DNA of 64,000 nucleotides from Eucommia ulmoides (taxonomy: Eukaryota; Streptophyta; Magnoliopsida; Garryales; Eucommiaceae). Positions 1-11,520 of the stretch are shown one piece after another. Numbering within the stretch: the stretch's first letter is position 1; the number at the start of each line of letters is the position of its first letter. The notes beneath the pieces were generated by a model that saw nothing but the letters and a program-made list of their open reading frames with translations, did not search any database and was not told the origin of the DNA. Position numbers and translations under genes: made by a program. The DNA lies in assembly GCA_016647705.1 (NCBI GenBank), contig CM028326.1, positions 47,755,285 to 47,819,284 of the forward strand, written 5' to 3'.

Positions 1-691
1 TAGAAACCCTATTGTCATGAATTTGGATGACAGATAATTGTTTTCAAATCAATTAGACAATTATATAATGAGTTTCGTGCTCGTGCAAGTAGGATCTATA
101 CTAACTTTTACTAAAACGTAATGTTGAGCACACAGAATACACATGTATGAGCTTTATGCTCGACCTCAATAAATAATCAGGGGATAAACTCATCGTCGAG
201 TAATGGCCCAGATGAAGTCAAAACTCAGCATATAACAAAAACTACCCTAAACAAACATACACACGATAAAAACAATAAAACATAAACTACAACTAAAACA
301 TATACTAAAACATAATAACACATCACCACCAACTAACACAGGCCCAAAACGACCCGTCAGCGATCCTAATGACATCATATAACATGATAATGAAGACGGT
401 GGTTTAAAACACGTACCTCTTGCCTCTGAATCAAGTCGATTGAGATAGATCTAACTTATTTTTTTTTCCTTGGGTTGCCTCCCAAGAAGCGCTTAGTTTA
501 TGGTCGTCAGCCTTACACGCCAAAGTGCTCGTTGAAGAGCAACTTCCACCTATAGTGCCTGTCAAATAACACCACGTATAGGTCATGGTTTAAAATGCCC
601 TCAAGACTGGCGAAATATTACTCTGATTGGCTCGATCTTTGAACATCACACCTTACCGACTCATGTACTTGGTGGGCATGAAGGGACATTG

Positions 692-1472
692 CTAACTACG
701 ACGAAGGACAAGTGAGCCATATCGGATCCTCGTAGATGTGATTGTCTTGGATTGACTGCGGCGTCGCGAGCTGGAATTCAAACGGTAAAAATTCACAACG
801 ATTAATATGTAAATTTTCATTGCCTCTCCATACTTGGGTTCTATCTTCTTCAGCTTCATCAATGAATTCTCCCAAGATCCTCCCACTTGTTTCCGGTTCC
901 TCGTGGTGGCTTTAGATGAATGTGGCTTGTGTATCTCTCAGTGCCACCATGTCTGACTCGGCCTTAATCCAGCAGATGAGTTGACCAATTTGCGTTTGCA
1001 AAGATGTTACGATTGCAGCGATATTAGCGTAGACCATCTCGATATAATCAAGACGATCCTCGTGCTCATTGATCCGGTCATGCGTCTCTCTCAAGAATCT
1101 TTGAGTTTCCCTCATAACTATAACGAACACGTCTTCTAAGGCAGGGGAAGACTCCTCATCTTGATCCAGAATGTCAATCCATGGCACCGTAGTATTGAAA
1201 CTCTGATAATAAAATGCCTCCATGTCTTCCAACAACCAATAGGCTTCGTTCGCGGTTAGTTCGTAGAAAGAGGTGCTACCATTTCTTCCTTCCACCCAAT
1301 TTCTGGTTGCAGCTTGTAAACCATCGAAGAAATTCAGGAGTTGACATTCCCTCGAAAACCCATGGTTCAGAAACCGGAATAACAATTCCTTGTATCGATC
1401 CCAAGCACTATAAAACGGCTCGAAATCTTGTTGAAAGAAATGCAAGAGTACCTGTTGATCTAACATCTTCAA
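692..1472 (-). pseudogene. Truncated gag of the Athila-like element G1
   Basis: The main frame runs 1472 to 912 (186 codons), starting MKMLDQQVLLHFFQQD. Residues 10-80 resemble the C-terminal half of plant Ty3/gypsy retrotransposon gag: an FEPFYSAWDRYKELL stretch, then FFDGL, then a segment ending in an LLEDME-type helix. The usual N-terminal half (about 100 residues) is missing, and the ATG lies only 130 bp from the LTR. The same short N-terminus is visible in the copy near 50930, so truncation looks like a family property. Residues 110-175 are helical and may form a coiled coil. The frame breaks near 912; 886-692 appears to continue the same region in another frame. No zinc knuckle is seen. 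Probably a structural protein remnant, now inactive. Confidence 0.7.
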
Positions 1473-1585
1473 GCACCCTACAGGAAAATAAAAACAAAAC
1501 TACAAAACAAAATTATACACAAAAGAAATGTCTAAAGTAAAATCGGGTCATTCACTTACAATATCTATAATAATAAAAAAACCAA

Positions 1586-1603
1586 TCCCCAACAACGGCG
1601 CCA
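1586..1603 (-). other. Primer-binding site of G1
   Basis: The minus strand reads TGGCGCCGTTGTTGGGGA just inside the 5' LTR. This is the primer site usual in Athila-type plant gypsy elements (tRNA 3' end complement). It fixes the orientation of G1 and the inner LTR border. Confidence 0.75.
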
Positions 1604-1609
1604 AAAACT

Positions 1610-2992
1610 TGGTAGCACGTAAATACGTCACTAACTTACACTGCAAGTATACAGGTCAAGTTTTAGTATAGGTTGGGAGAGTAAGGGTATCGTGTCCACA
1701 GGGAATGGTTGAGATTATTATCGATTACCGCGATTATCATAATCTAATTTTATCTAGGCGAAAATAAATGTGTTTATAATTAATTAATACTAATACTAAA
1801 ATACTAATTAAACGATACTAATACTAATATGAGATGTTTAGGGAAAATATTGCCTAGGGATTAACTTTATTTACAAAAACGTGTTCGATCTCGTTTTAGT
1901 TTACGTCAACAGCGTTCGACTTATCCGACAATCTTGGTTCATAAACTCACTCGCCACCTTTCCCGAGTGTAAGACGAGTGAATATATTCAACTTCGTGTC
2001 AATGAAGAAGTCCACCTTATCTTAATGACACTAAGTCACGTGAGTCTCGCCCCAACATCATTGATTGCACACTCTCTAACTCCCTCCCAGGTTATTGGAT
2101 CGTCGCGTTGTGTTTAACCTAGTCCGAATCCGGGATTACCTCTCCCGAGCATCAAACTCCATATTCTCAATATATCTATCTAAGCATATAATCATGACAA
2201 TACGATAAACACAATCAAAATAGCGAAGAACAACCATTAACGAAAGACAAACTCAAACAAACAACACTTTCATAAATATTATTAATCCCTAGACAAAATC
2301 CGTTTAGCTCATGGCCATAATCGTTTATACAATGAAAAATGAGCTAAACGTGCTCAACTAACTACCAAAGTTAAGAAAATAAAGACGAAACGAAAGAAAC
2401 TTAGCCGTAGTTCAAAGATTTGCCGCTAAAAACGCTTCGGGATTGCTTCTCATTCTTCGCAACGTGTTCTTTTCCTTCGGAATTGGTTGAACACTCCCAA
2501 AACCTCTCTCCAAAATATCCTAAGCCCTAAGGGTCTCTAATAGCTGAAGGAGATGAGTGGAGAAGAAATAGGGAGCAAAAAATATCTAAATAAATATCTA
2601 AATCTGGTGTAGAGTGACTGTCGCGGCGGTGGGCATGTCGGCACAGTCTTTGCCGTAGTGGTGGAGAAAGTAATGGATTCAGAAACCTCTCTGCAGTTTC
2701 ACCACCTCAGTGGTGAGCTTCCAGCAGTTTTAGGCACTTCTCTGCATATTCACCGCTGCGACGGTGGTCTAGAAGCCGCGGCAGTGGGCTACTTTGCAGA
2801 ATATTGTCTCCATGCTTGTTTTTCCAACGTTCTTGATCCGATGTGATCGTTTATGATCCGTTTTCATGCTGTTTCACCCCAAACACCTGATTTATACAAA
2901 AACACATAAAAACGTATTAAAACTTAATAAACATACTAAAAAACTAACAAGTTCGGTTTAGAAATAGATAAGTAAATTACACTTATTAGTCA
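1610..2992 (-). repeat. 5' LTR of Athila-like copy G1
   Basis: About 1.38 kb. Borders were set by comparison with related LTRs at 24252, 28084, 30064, 51064 and 54450; all share internal blocks such as the recurrent tctcgcccc / gattgcacac / ctcccgggttat region. It contains short dyads at 2610-2775, for example CACCAC-CTCA-GTGGTG (2700-2715) and CACCG-CTGCGA-CGGTG (2751-2766). Confidence 0.75.
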
Positions 2993-4345
2993 TCCTCTTA
3001 ACAACCCAACTAGTTTCACAATAGAGAGCTGATGTGGTGGTTTTCTCACAATTCACACGAGCTGTTGGCCCAAAGAGCTACCTAAGAGAGGGTGAATTGG
3101 GTAGTTCCAAGAATCAATCAAACACTAAAACACAAATAATAAATTTTCTTAAATCAATTATTATCTTTATACGCAGTGGATATGTGCTTAATACTAAGTG
3201 CACACCCAAATACAAGATAAAAAATAAATCAATGTAGTATAAAAGAATTTATCCTAATTCGGTCAAGTTAATCTTGCCTACGTCTAGTCCGCCGAGCTCC
3301 ATGGAGATTTACAATCCACTAAACCCCTTGATTCCTTTACCACTTAGGAACCAAGCCCTTATAATTCACGATTCTTTTACAGGCACATATCAACCTTTAC
3401 AATTTACTCTTTTCACAGGTTAAGGATGAACCCTATCTTTTTACCGGACTAAAGATAAATCTAACTCTATCTCACTTATCATTTTCACAGAAAATGATGA
3501 ACTTTTATAAATCACTCAAAAATAATTCTATTATGGGATAAATCAGAACCTAATTCTTTTCAAGGGAAAAGAATAACCTAACTTTTTTACCAGGACAAAG
3601 ATCAAACCCTAATATTTTTCACTAAAAAAATATTGAAACCTAGCTACCTTGACTAGATACCATCCCAAATGTGTCTAATCCAGTCAAACTCACAAATACA
3701 AAAGTATGAGTTTTTTTCCCACAAGGAGCTTCTACCACCTCAATATGAATATATTCAATTAATATCTCGAATAATTATTATGTAATAGATACAATGTGAG
3801 GCAATTTAAATCTGATTAATAAATATTATGGGTAGCACAAATTTAGCATGTAATTAGATAAATAAGCAAAAATCGCTCAATTTTTTTCTTCTTCAGGCTT
3901 TTAAGTTGAAAAACGATTTTTCTAATCTGATGCCAAGCAATCAATATAAATAAAATTTTAAAAGCAAATTAAAAAGTTTGGATAGATCTCACCGGGAAAA
4001 CACCGAAGACAATGACAATGTAACAAGTAAAACGCAAATTGTGCAACCAAACAATAAGCTCTTTAGATCAAGAACTTATAATAAATCTTTGATAAAAATC
4101 TCAGCGTGAATATCACTCTTATAAAAGCTCAAACTGATTGTTCTTGATGTGTCTAACTGTAAGATCCTGATTCTTTTTTATCGTATTTTAGAATAATTCG
4201 AAATTTACAGGGGTAGATAGTGTTATTTATTATTTGATTTAAAATTTTAGGGGTCAATTCGCAATTTTAAAACCTTAAAATTTGAAATGGGACTTAAATA
4301 ACTTCAAACTTTTAATTGAAGGGAGGTTAATGTAATTTGGATATA

Positions 4346-4350
<5 letters not shown>

Positions 4351-4392
<42 letters not shown>
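4351..4392. repeat. TA microsatellite
   Basis: About 21 uninterrupted TA units near the start of the solo LTR. The related LTR at 40385 has a TA tract at a similar distance from its start, so the tract belongs to the family and varies in length. Confidence 0.95.
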
Positions 4393-4395
<3 letters not shown>

Positions 4396-4434
4396 AGAAG
4401 AGAAGAGAAGAGAGAGTGTCAGTGGCAAGCGCTC

Positions 4435-4472
<38 letters not shown>

Positions 4473-6240
4473 GCGCGTGTAATGAAATAGAGCGATGGAA
4501 GACACTTCGCAAATTCTATATATACATATATATACACTCATTCACACACATGCGAGAGGAAGGGGGGAGCAAAAAAGAAAACCGAAGAGAGAGGAAACTC
4601 GCCGGCGGTGAGAAATTCAAATCGGAAACTTACACACAACATGTGTGTGCGTCGGTTGTTCGTAGCGATAGTCGTGAGTATGTGTAGGTGGCCGACGATC
4701 GCATATAAGGGTGAGGTGTTGCCGTTCGTCGGTGGTGTGTTCTTCGGTGTTGGTTGGTGTGTGTCGCCGTTCGGTTTGGTGGCGTGGAGGTGTTGTTCGG
4801 CCGACGATCGTGTGAGTAAGTGTTGTGTGAGCCATGTGTGTTGCTTCCCATCGTCCGGTGCCGGCGTATGTGAGTATATGTTTTCGTCGTCGGCGGAGGG
4901 TTAGAGAGAAAAAGAGGGAGATTGGTCGGAGGAGTGGTCGATCGCGGTGGTTTGGGGAGTGCCATTCGCCATTATCATTGATGGGTTGTGGGTGTGTGTT
5001 CTATTCGGGTTAAGTAGGCGATGGTGTAAGTGGCGTGACGGCGCTGCTCGGCTGAGTTGAAACAGAGGCAGAAACAGAGGAAGAAGATCGTGGTGGGCCG
5101 TCGGTAGTGAGGGCCGGTGGAGGTGCCGGCGGCTGAACCAGAAACACAGACAAAAAAAAAAAAACAAAAGAAGAAAAAGGGAAAAGAAGAGAAAATGGGG
5201 AGCCGTCGCCAGCGGTGCAGGTCGGCGGAAGAGAGAGGGAGGTTCGGTGAAGCTATCGGGGACCAGAAAACGAAGAAGGAACAGGAAGAAAAGAAGAAAA
5301 AAGAAAAAAAAAAAAGGAAAAACAATGGGAAAATTCCACAAACCACCCCAACAGAAATTAAAAATCCAATTTTGCGATCGATGGAAAAGTCGAAAGAGGT
5401 AAAATTCCTATGACTTTTAATATATGCACTTAATTGTGTTTAAATTGTCTCATGAGTGATTATAAAACTAATCTCTAGCGCCGAAATGTCAAAGTGACGA
5501 TAATAAATATTGAGACCATTCACATTAATGAATTTGATATCGTAAATGGTAACGGAACCATACTCGTTAAATAGTAATATAGAATTCGGTGAATTGGAAA
5601 TTAAGAAAATTAGGGCCTGTATTTACTGGTTAGGTTATTTTTATGTAAAATATTAATTTAGGGCTTGTCACGAATAGGTTCCCGATTTCCAGAGGATTAG
5701 TAGCAGAGAGTCGGTGGAACTTTTGGAAACGGATATTCAGGTGAGTGTACTGTCTTCTTGCCAACCTATTTTTCTATGTATATAAAGTATGTGATTACTT
5801 AAACTGTATGAATTTATAAATGATATGGATCAAGTAGGATTTGGGTGAGTTGGTAAACTGAATTGTCGGAAGATCTCGATGGTTTTCGAAATTAAGCTGA
5901 AAATGAATTTTTGCTGAAAATGAATTTTTGCTGGATTTGGTGATATCAGACGGTGTTTTTAAAAGTGGGTAGAAAACATCTGTTTTACTATAAATGCCTG
6001 GTTTTCGGGAAAAAAAAAAGAAGAAAAATAATAATAATAATAATAAAGGAAGAAAAAGTAGTTTTGATAAAATTAGACGGTTTCTTTAAAAGAGAGTGTG
6101 AAATATGATTTTCTTGTTGATTTAAAAGTTGCTTTTGAGGGAAAGAGATAGATGTGGTGATTTGACGATGTTGAGTAGACGTTATTTATTGAGTTGTGAT
6201 TTGATGATGTTGCATTTGTTTTGACGATGCCATAGTATTT

Positions 6241-6450
6241 ATCTGTTTCGATTGAGTGAGGTTATCCGCTTCAATGGAGTGATGTTATCCGCTACGGCGG
6301 AGTGATGTTTATCTGCTTCAGCAGAGTGATGTTAGACGTTTACACTGCGCAGTGATTATCCGCTTCGACGGAGTGATGGGTGTTCGTAGGAAGACATATC
6401 CTACGGATGGTACGGTACCGTTGCAAACTCCCGATCGTGAGGTTAAAACG
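6241..6450 (+). repeat. Hairpin-unit array in the Tekay-like solo LTR
   Basis: Repeats of about 23 bp of the form (hairpin)-GTGATGTT: TCCGC-TACG-GCGGA (6288-6301), TCTGCT-TC-AGCAGA (6312-6325), the palindrome CACTGCGCAGTG, and TCCG-CTTCGA-CGGA. They are followed by a CGTAGGA...TCCTACG hairpin and a GATCGT...ACGATC hairpin. The homologous region of the second copy has different hairpins. Confidence 0.75.
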
Positions 6451-8171
6451 ATCATTAGGGCTGGCCAGCGTGTGTATTTGAGGTGTGTGTTTGAGATGGG
6501 TGCTTGAGATGTGGTGTTTTACGTATATCGGTTGATTTGAAATTTATTATCAGGGTGAATAGTATGATTTTTATATTTGAATTTGAATGGAACTTAATTA
6601 TGTCGCTTTATTTTTCCTGCTCATATACTGGAGATTTTACGAGCTATGTGGTATTTATAAACTTACACTTGATCCATTTAGATGTTGTAGAATGTATTAT
6701 TAATTTAAAAATATTTTTACTAAGAAGGCAGTACACTCGCAGGTAAAATAGCTAGGAGTTGGTCGATCCCCTACTGGCGTTAGATAGAGATTACACGGGT
6801 CACGCGAATGGCTCATTTGAGGAAAATTTTGGAGACGGGATATCAGGAATGAAATCTAAGTGAGGTTCAGGGGATTTATTTTGATTGTATTTATATTCGG
6901 GACGGTGTATCCCTACAGGATGGGACTACTATATGTGTTGTATGGATTTACAATTTTGTTATTGACGCATTAGGTTGGCTAGTTAGTGGATGGTGACTTG
7001 TCTACGTCACGCTGGCCCCACATGATGGGTGTCCGGTGTGGGGTGTGACACTAACTCAATTCTCATAGGTCTATATTAATAGACCAATAACTAGCCCTCC
7101 AACGGTTAGTTTTTCAAAGATATGCCATAAAATGACACTCTAAGACTCTATATATCATTACCTTTCATTTCAATTATATTTCACTTAAAAATAACTTTCA
7201 AATCTCTTATTTGAGTCCATAAAACTATTCTTAATTTAAAACCATAAAAATAAGAAGTATTGAATCATATAAATTAAGAGAATCTTTAAATATATGGACC
7301 ATATGAATAAGGATCACATAATAAATTGTTCATATTTGAAATATATCTAAGTCCCCCAAATCTCTTTGTTGGAATCATAAAAAATGGATAATTTTTACCA
7401 AGAGACCAAATCAGTCGAAATCCCAACTAAACCAATCGGTTGACCGAGCCATACCATTCAGTTGACTGACCAATGCCAAGCTTCCAATTAGTCGTTGGCA
7501 CAACACCAGTTGGTTGACTGATTGGATCAGTGTCTTATAATTTTCTAGCATTTCATCTACTGACTCAACCGGTTGACTGACCCTCTTCATTCGATTGACT
7601 GATTGGATTAGTTTTCTCACTTCCTTAACCATTTCAACTACTGTTTCAAACAGTTGACCGATCCTCTTCATTCAGTTAACTGACTACATCAGTAGCACTT
7701 CGTTTTAACTCCATAACTCACTGTTTGATTTAGTTGACTAATTTATTTCTCAGTTGGCCGAATTGAACTGAAACCACAACTTTTTATACTTTAAATCACA
7801 TTTTTCAGTTAGGTCAATTATCAAAATCATTTCACATAAGGAGCACATAAAATATCTCATTTTAGGATCTTAAACTTATCACTTCTTATTATGACAAATA
7901 TAGAATTAACTAATTTTAAATGTCGTGCGTGATCCTAATTCGGGTTGCATTAAGAATATATAAGTAAATAGTTGTTTTCACCTATTTTTCTTCAATATCT
8001 TTTAAACTTTTCATATCTTCATTATATCTATCTTGCACACTCTATGTTTTCTTCATCAAACATTCTTCTTAATCAAATGCATGGAACTCTAAATTTGAAA
8101 CACTCGATAAAACCATTAGTTCCACAAAAAATATCAATACTTAATTATTCATCAAAACTTTGGGTTCAACA

Positions 8172-9010
8172 ATCTCCCATTTTTTTATGATGACATTTAA
8201 CTTTAATATTTTCTTCAAAATATAATTTAACCATGCTTTCCCTAAATCCGAGGACAGGTATTTAAACTCATTTAAGCATAATCATGAAAACATAATTCAA
8301 CAATAAAGATATTCAATATAAGCCCAACATAAGTTAATAAAAAAACTTAATAACTTCTCCCTTTAATCAATGCAATGCTTAGGCGAGCAAATCCTAAACA
8401 TCAGCTACTCGTTAAACATCAACTTCTCCCCCTTCATCATCTCAAAAAGTGGGGACGGAATAAAGTTATTCTTTTACTGCCCTTTGATAGAAGTTTTTTC
8501 TTTAAAAGATAGAAAATTGATTTTCAATAATAAGAATTAAGAACATTTCCAATTTTAAGATTTATATGGATCATCATAAGAAATAAACATTACAGCATAA
8601 AAATCATTACTAGATAGGCATTATAATTCACCATATTTAGGCTAATACCACTTAAGCCTACTAAGTCCAATTCAGGTACCATAAATCCTAAATTAACTAT
8701 TATAGATCATAGTACTGCGATGGGACATATTCAAATACGTAACCAAAATATGATATTGCATAAATTCTAATGGAGACCTTGTAATATAAATGGATAATAC
8801 TGGCGACTGTGGCTATTGACCTCCGGGTTGTATGCCTGAACTAGAAGGCAACTGCTGATAGTACGATAAGGATGGTCCTGTCCTTGAAGGTCTTGGTACT
8901 GAAGGTCCTCCAAATGACTATTGTCCCCCGAAAGAAGTTTGCCCGCTGTATTGTTGCTGAGCACTGTACTAACTACTGTATTGCTACTAACTACTGTACT
9001 ACCGGTTTTG
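8172..9010 (-). other. 3' internal region of C1: polypurine tract, UTR and Gly/Gln-rich tail
   Basis: Next to the 3' LTR the minus strand has an A/G-rich tract (AAAAAAATGGGAGA) fitting a polypurine tract. Farther in (8770-8990) it encodes a Gln/Gly/Ser/Pro-rich stretch with stops that looks like the C-terminal tail of the neighbouring plant-transposon-domain gene. A homologous stretch lies at about 58800-59060 on the plus strand, again just upstream of a copia 3' LTR. Confidence 0.6.
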
Positions 9011-9132
9011 CATGAATAGGTTCATTTGTTCCATATTTCTCGTGACTCTCCCAGATCTACCTTTTATTGTGTCTATTAGCTTTCCATATCCTTCTTCCAT
9101 GGACACCCTCATTTATGTTATATCGTCAGATA

Positions 9133-11015
9133 TCATAGACACTCTGGAATCGAGCACCTCAGTATATTGTTGGAAGTCATCAAATTGACTACGAAGCATA
9201 TCGATTTTCTGATTCGTGCTGAACTCTTCCTCGTTTTCCTTTTCTTCCTCAACCATTCTCTCCATTTTTCTCCTCTTTTTTTCACCCATATATTTCTCTT
9301 ATACTCAACCCATCCAATAAACACTATTCATATTTAACCATCCTGGAGTTATCGTGAGAAACACATCTTCTTCAGGATTACTCTTAATTTTGAAGTATTT
9401 GAAAATTCTTTGAATCGCACCACCGTAGGGTAATTCTCTTGATAGTGTTTTCATTTGATATTCCATGTGCTTAAACATGATATGAGCTAAATCAAGATTT
9501 CTACCATCAACAATCCCATTCAATAAATACATATAAAACTCAATAACGGTCACATAACTCCCTCCTCTAGGTACAATAAAGTAAGTAATTATGGCATGAA
9601 TGAGACGATCTTCAAGCAATAATGAACTATCTTTTCCTTCAACCAGACTAAGTTTTCTAGCAACCTCATTTCTTTTAAGATGTCTTACAAGCCATATAGT
9701 GTTATTATAAGGACGAGCATCTTCCCTCTTAAACTTCAATTTTTTTTTTCTAAGATCATCCATATATAATTCAATTTTGATACCTTGAACAAAAGACTCC
9801 AACTTTCCTTCACCAATTGTGAGATTGTTATAAAGTTTTTTTACTCAATGTAGCATCCTCGTTACTTTGGGTAAGAAAATTGGTCCACCCCGTTTTCTTG
9901 ATATATTTTTTAATATCAATATTTTTCTTCTTGAGATTAACAAAATCAACGGGTTTAGAGCATACAACTTTTCGGTTATTGGTTTCATTTTTGTATTTTT
10001 CTTTACCTTCTTCATTAGGGGTGTGCAAGGAACCCGTCCAGCCTGACCTACCTGCACTTGCAAATGTCGGGTTTTTTTCTACCTGCCAGTCAGTTCCGGT
10101 GAAACCTATTTGATCTTTTAAATTTTACGATCGGATATTGGGTCCTCACTCACTCGATATACCCGACCCGACCGTATTACCCCTAATAAATAGTAATTAT
10201 ATCAGATTTTTTGATCATTCATTTATCCTCAATCATCGCTTCATCCACAAACCAAAGCTTCTCAAACCTCTTGCAGTCCTTCGTCGCTTCGATTGACTCG
10301 CTTCTTCTTCGATTCTTATAATATTCTCTCTTGGAACTCTGTCTTTCATCAATTCTTCAGACTAGAGGCTCTTCATTTCTCTTTCCACATTCATTTTAAT
10401 TCATTCTTCATTCCTTTATCCAAAATGGCTATGAACATTGTACTAATGGTGAGATGAAAACGACGACGACAATCTTGTGGCTGTGATGGTGAGACAGAAA
10501 CAGAGGCGATAATAGACGGACCGATGGTGAGTTCTTCTATTTGTTCTTTGAGTTTGATGTTTATTTTTTTTTTTTTATCTTTGATTTTAATTTTTGTATT
10601 GATTAGGGTTTTTTAATTTTATTTTGATTAGCGTTTTTTGATTCAATTTCTTGAAAGTGTTTTGCTACATTTTTTTGTAAATCTGTATTGTCCTTCTATT
10701 TTCTTTCGACTAGGGTTTCTCATTTCTGTTTCGTTTACTTGATAATTTCTATTTTGTTTATCATACCCTATCACCTGAACATTACCTGAACATCTGACCG
10801 TAATCCGACATACTCGTAGTTTAGCGGTTTCGATACTTTACTTGGTCGAAATCAGGCCACAATTATTCCACCTGACCATTATTCGGGTCGAGTGGTGGGT
10901 AAACCATTTCTTCCCCCCACCTGACTCGTGTACACCCCTATTCTTCACTTAAGAAGTATATAGTATCAAACTTATCTTTTCCTGGGCATGGTTGTTTTAT
11001 TTTTCTCGTAGGCAT
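9133..11015 (-). pseudogene. Plant-transposon-domain gene in the env-like position of C1, interrupted by a hAT-like element
   Basis: Read from an ATG at 11015 (MPTRKIKQPCPGKDKFD), the frame reaches the hAT-like insertion at 10948 and resumes at about 10007 (GKEKYKNETNNRKVV). A homopolymer A frameshift near 9840 follows, then a 165-codon stretch (9802-9305). That stretch has the hallmarks, as I recall them, of the putative plant transposon protein domain: an FY-N-L turn, an SLLLEDRLIHAIITY helix, and an ELPYGGAIQRIFKYF motif near residues 120-135. A basic, Lys-rich tail follows in another frame (9324-9133). The gene lies between gag and the 3' LTR, where Sirevirus-type copia elements carry an extra, so-called env-like, ORF. 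I see no signal peptide or membrane segment, so an envelope role is not supported. Function unknown. Confidence 0.62.
10016..10940. mobile_element. Non-autonomous hAT-like DNA transposon
   Basis: The ends are inverted: TAGGGGTGTGCA at 10016 and the complement of TAGGGGTGTACA ending at 10940. The flanks are 8-bp near-duplicates, ttcttcat (10008-10015) and ttcttcac (10941-10948). An 8-bp duplication and a terminal GGGGTGTG are typical of hAT-derived elements. Removing the insert rejoins the interrupted frame of the surrounding gene. No transposase is present. Sub-terminal regions are rich in GGGT/ACCC-type words. It is the youngest event seen in this gene. Confidence 0.82.
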
Positions 11016-11089
11016 TTTCTTTCAACAAAGATTTTCACCAAGTGATTCAAAACCCAAAAACTTAAGAAGATGAAGCCTAAATCGTAGAT

Positions 11090-11520
11090 CTAACGAAACC
11101 CTAAAGGAGATAAAGAAAACCAACCTTTTGATGAAATTCTTACAATAAGATGATAGATCCAAGCCCATAATCTTCGAATCCAAGCAGATCTTTGAAGATC
11201 CCTTGTAGTTTTGGAAGGAAATCTCTTAGGTATTGAAGGGTTTCTAGGGAGAGAAATAAAGAATTCGAAATGAGAGAGAAATGAAACTCGAAGGGATATT
11301 AATCTTGAAATAGTCAGTTGACTGACTGTTTCTGGTTGGTTGACCAACAGGTTGATTTCGTCCTTATGTTCCAATTTCTCCTATTTGATCTATTTGCTCC
11401 ATTTTTATCTCTTATTTTGATCCACACAAATAATTAGTTTTGAAATAATTTTTATCTTATAAAATATTTTTTACCCACACACATACATATCACCAATAAA
11501 CTAATTTGAAAAATGCGAAG
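11090..11520 (-). other. Unclassified C1 internal sequence next to an LTR
   Basis: A 94-codon minus-strand frame (11374-11090) has no recognisable domain. Part of it repeats the gttgactgac-type words of the copia U3 arrays. It lies where pol would be expected if C1 were complete, and no pol motif was found. Confidence 0.35.

Larger units (their letters stand above)
1..2992 (-). mobile_element. Athila-like non-autonomous LTR retrotransposon, 5' part (copy G1)
   Basis: Read on the minus strand: a 5' LTR (2992 to 1610), a primer-binding site TGGCGCCGTTGTTGGGGA (1603 to 1586), a short gag (1472 to about 692), the motif TTGGGAGGCAACCCA (about 471-486), then non-coding sequence to the window edge. 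There is no protease, RT or integrase between gag and the motif. In Athila-type elements a TTGGGAGGCAACCCA box is commonly seen downstream of coding sequence, so its closeness to gag implies pol is absent rather than off-window. Copies at 24252-29510 and 48498-52293 have the same order. The 3' LTR lies outside the window, so no target duplication can be checked. Confidence 0.8.
4158..7050 (+). repeat. Solo LTR, probable Tekay/Del chromovirus family
   Basis: A 2,893-bp block beginning TGTAAGATCC and ending GGTGTGACA, flanked by perfect 5-bp duplications ctaac (4153-4157, 7051-7055). A related 2,880-bp copy lies at 40385-43264. No internal region adjoins it, so it is a solo LTR. It holds a TA microsatellite (4351-4392), a CA tract, a GT-rich stretch, a purine-rich stretch (5140-5330), a block gaggtgagtgtactgtcttc shared with the other copy, and a hairpin array (6241-6430). 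Assignment to Tekay/Del rests on LTR length and TGTAA...GTGTGACA ends and is inference. Confidence 0.8.
3063..8171 (-). repeat. 3' LTR of C1, split by a solo LTR
   Basis: Plus-strand borders are tgttggcccaaag at 3063 and ttgggttcaaca ending at 8171. Without the 2.9-kb insert (4158-7050) and one target duplication it is about 2.2 kb, matching the 5' LTR at 17260-19463. The U3 part (7427-7780) carries a dyad array of the type TCGGT-TG-ACCGA (7436-7447) and TCAGT-TG-ACTGA (7458-7469). Confidence 0.8.

Noticed and set aside
4327..4512. ORF over the TA and CA microsatellites (also 40621-40842 and 40646-40840)
   Set aside because: The frames are open only because TA/CA repeats contain no stops in some frames; the protein is a Tyr-Ile repeat.
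4608..5413. Several overlapping ORFs on both strands in the GT-rich and purine-rich part of the solo LTR (also 40793-41692)
   Set aside because: Low-complexity composition explains the open frames. The second LTR copy has different frames at the same place.
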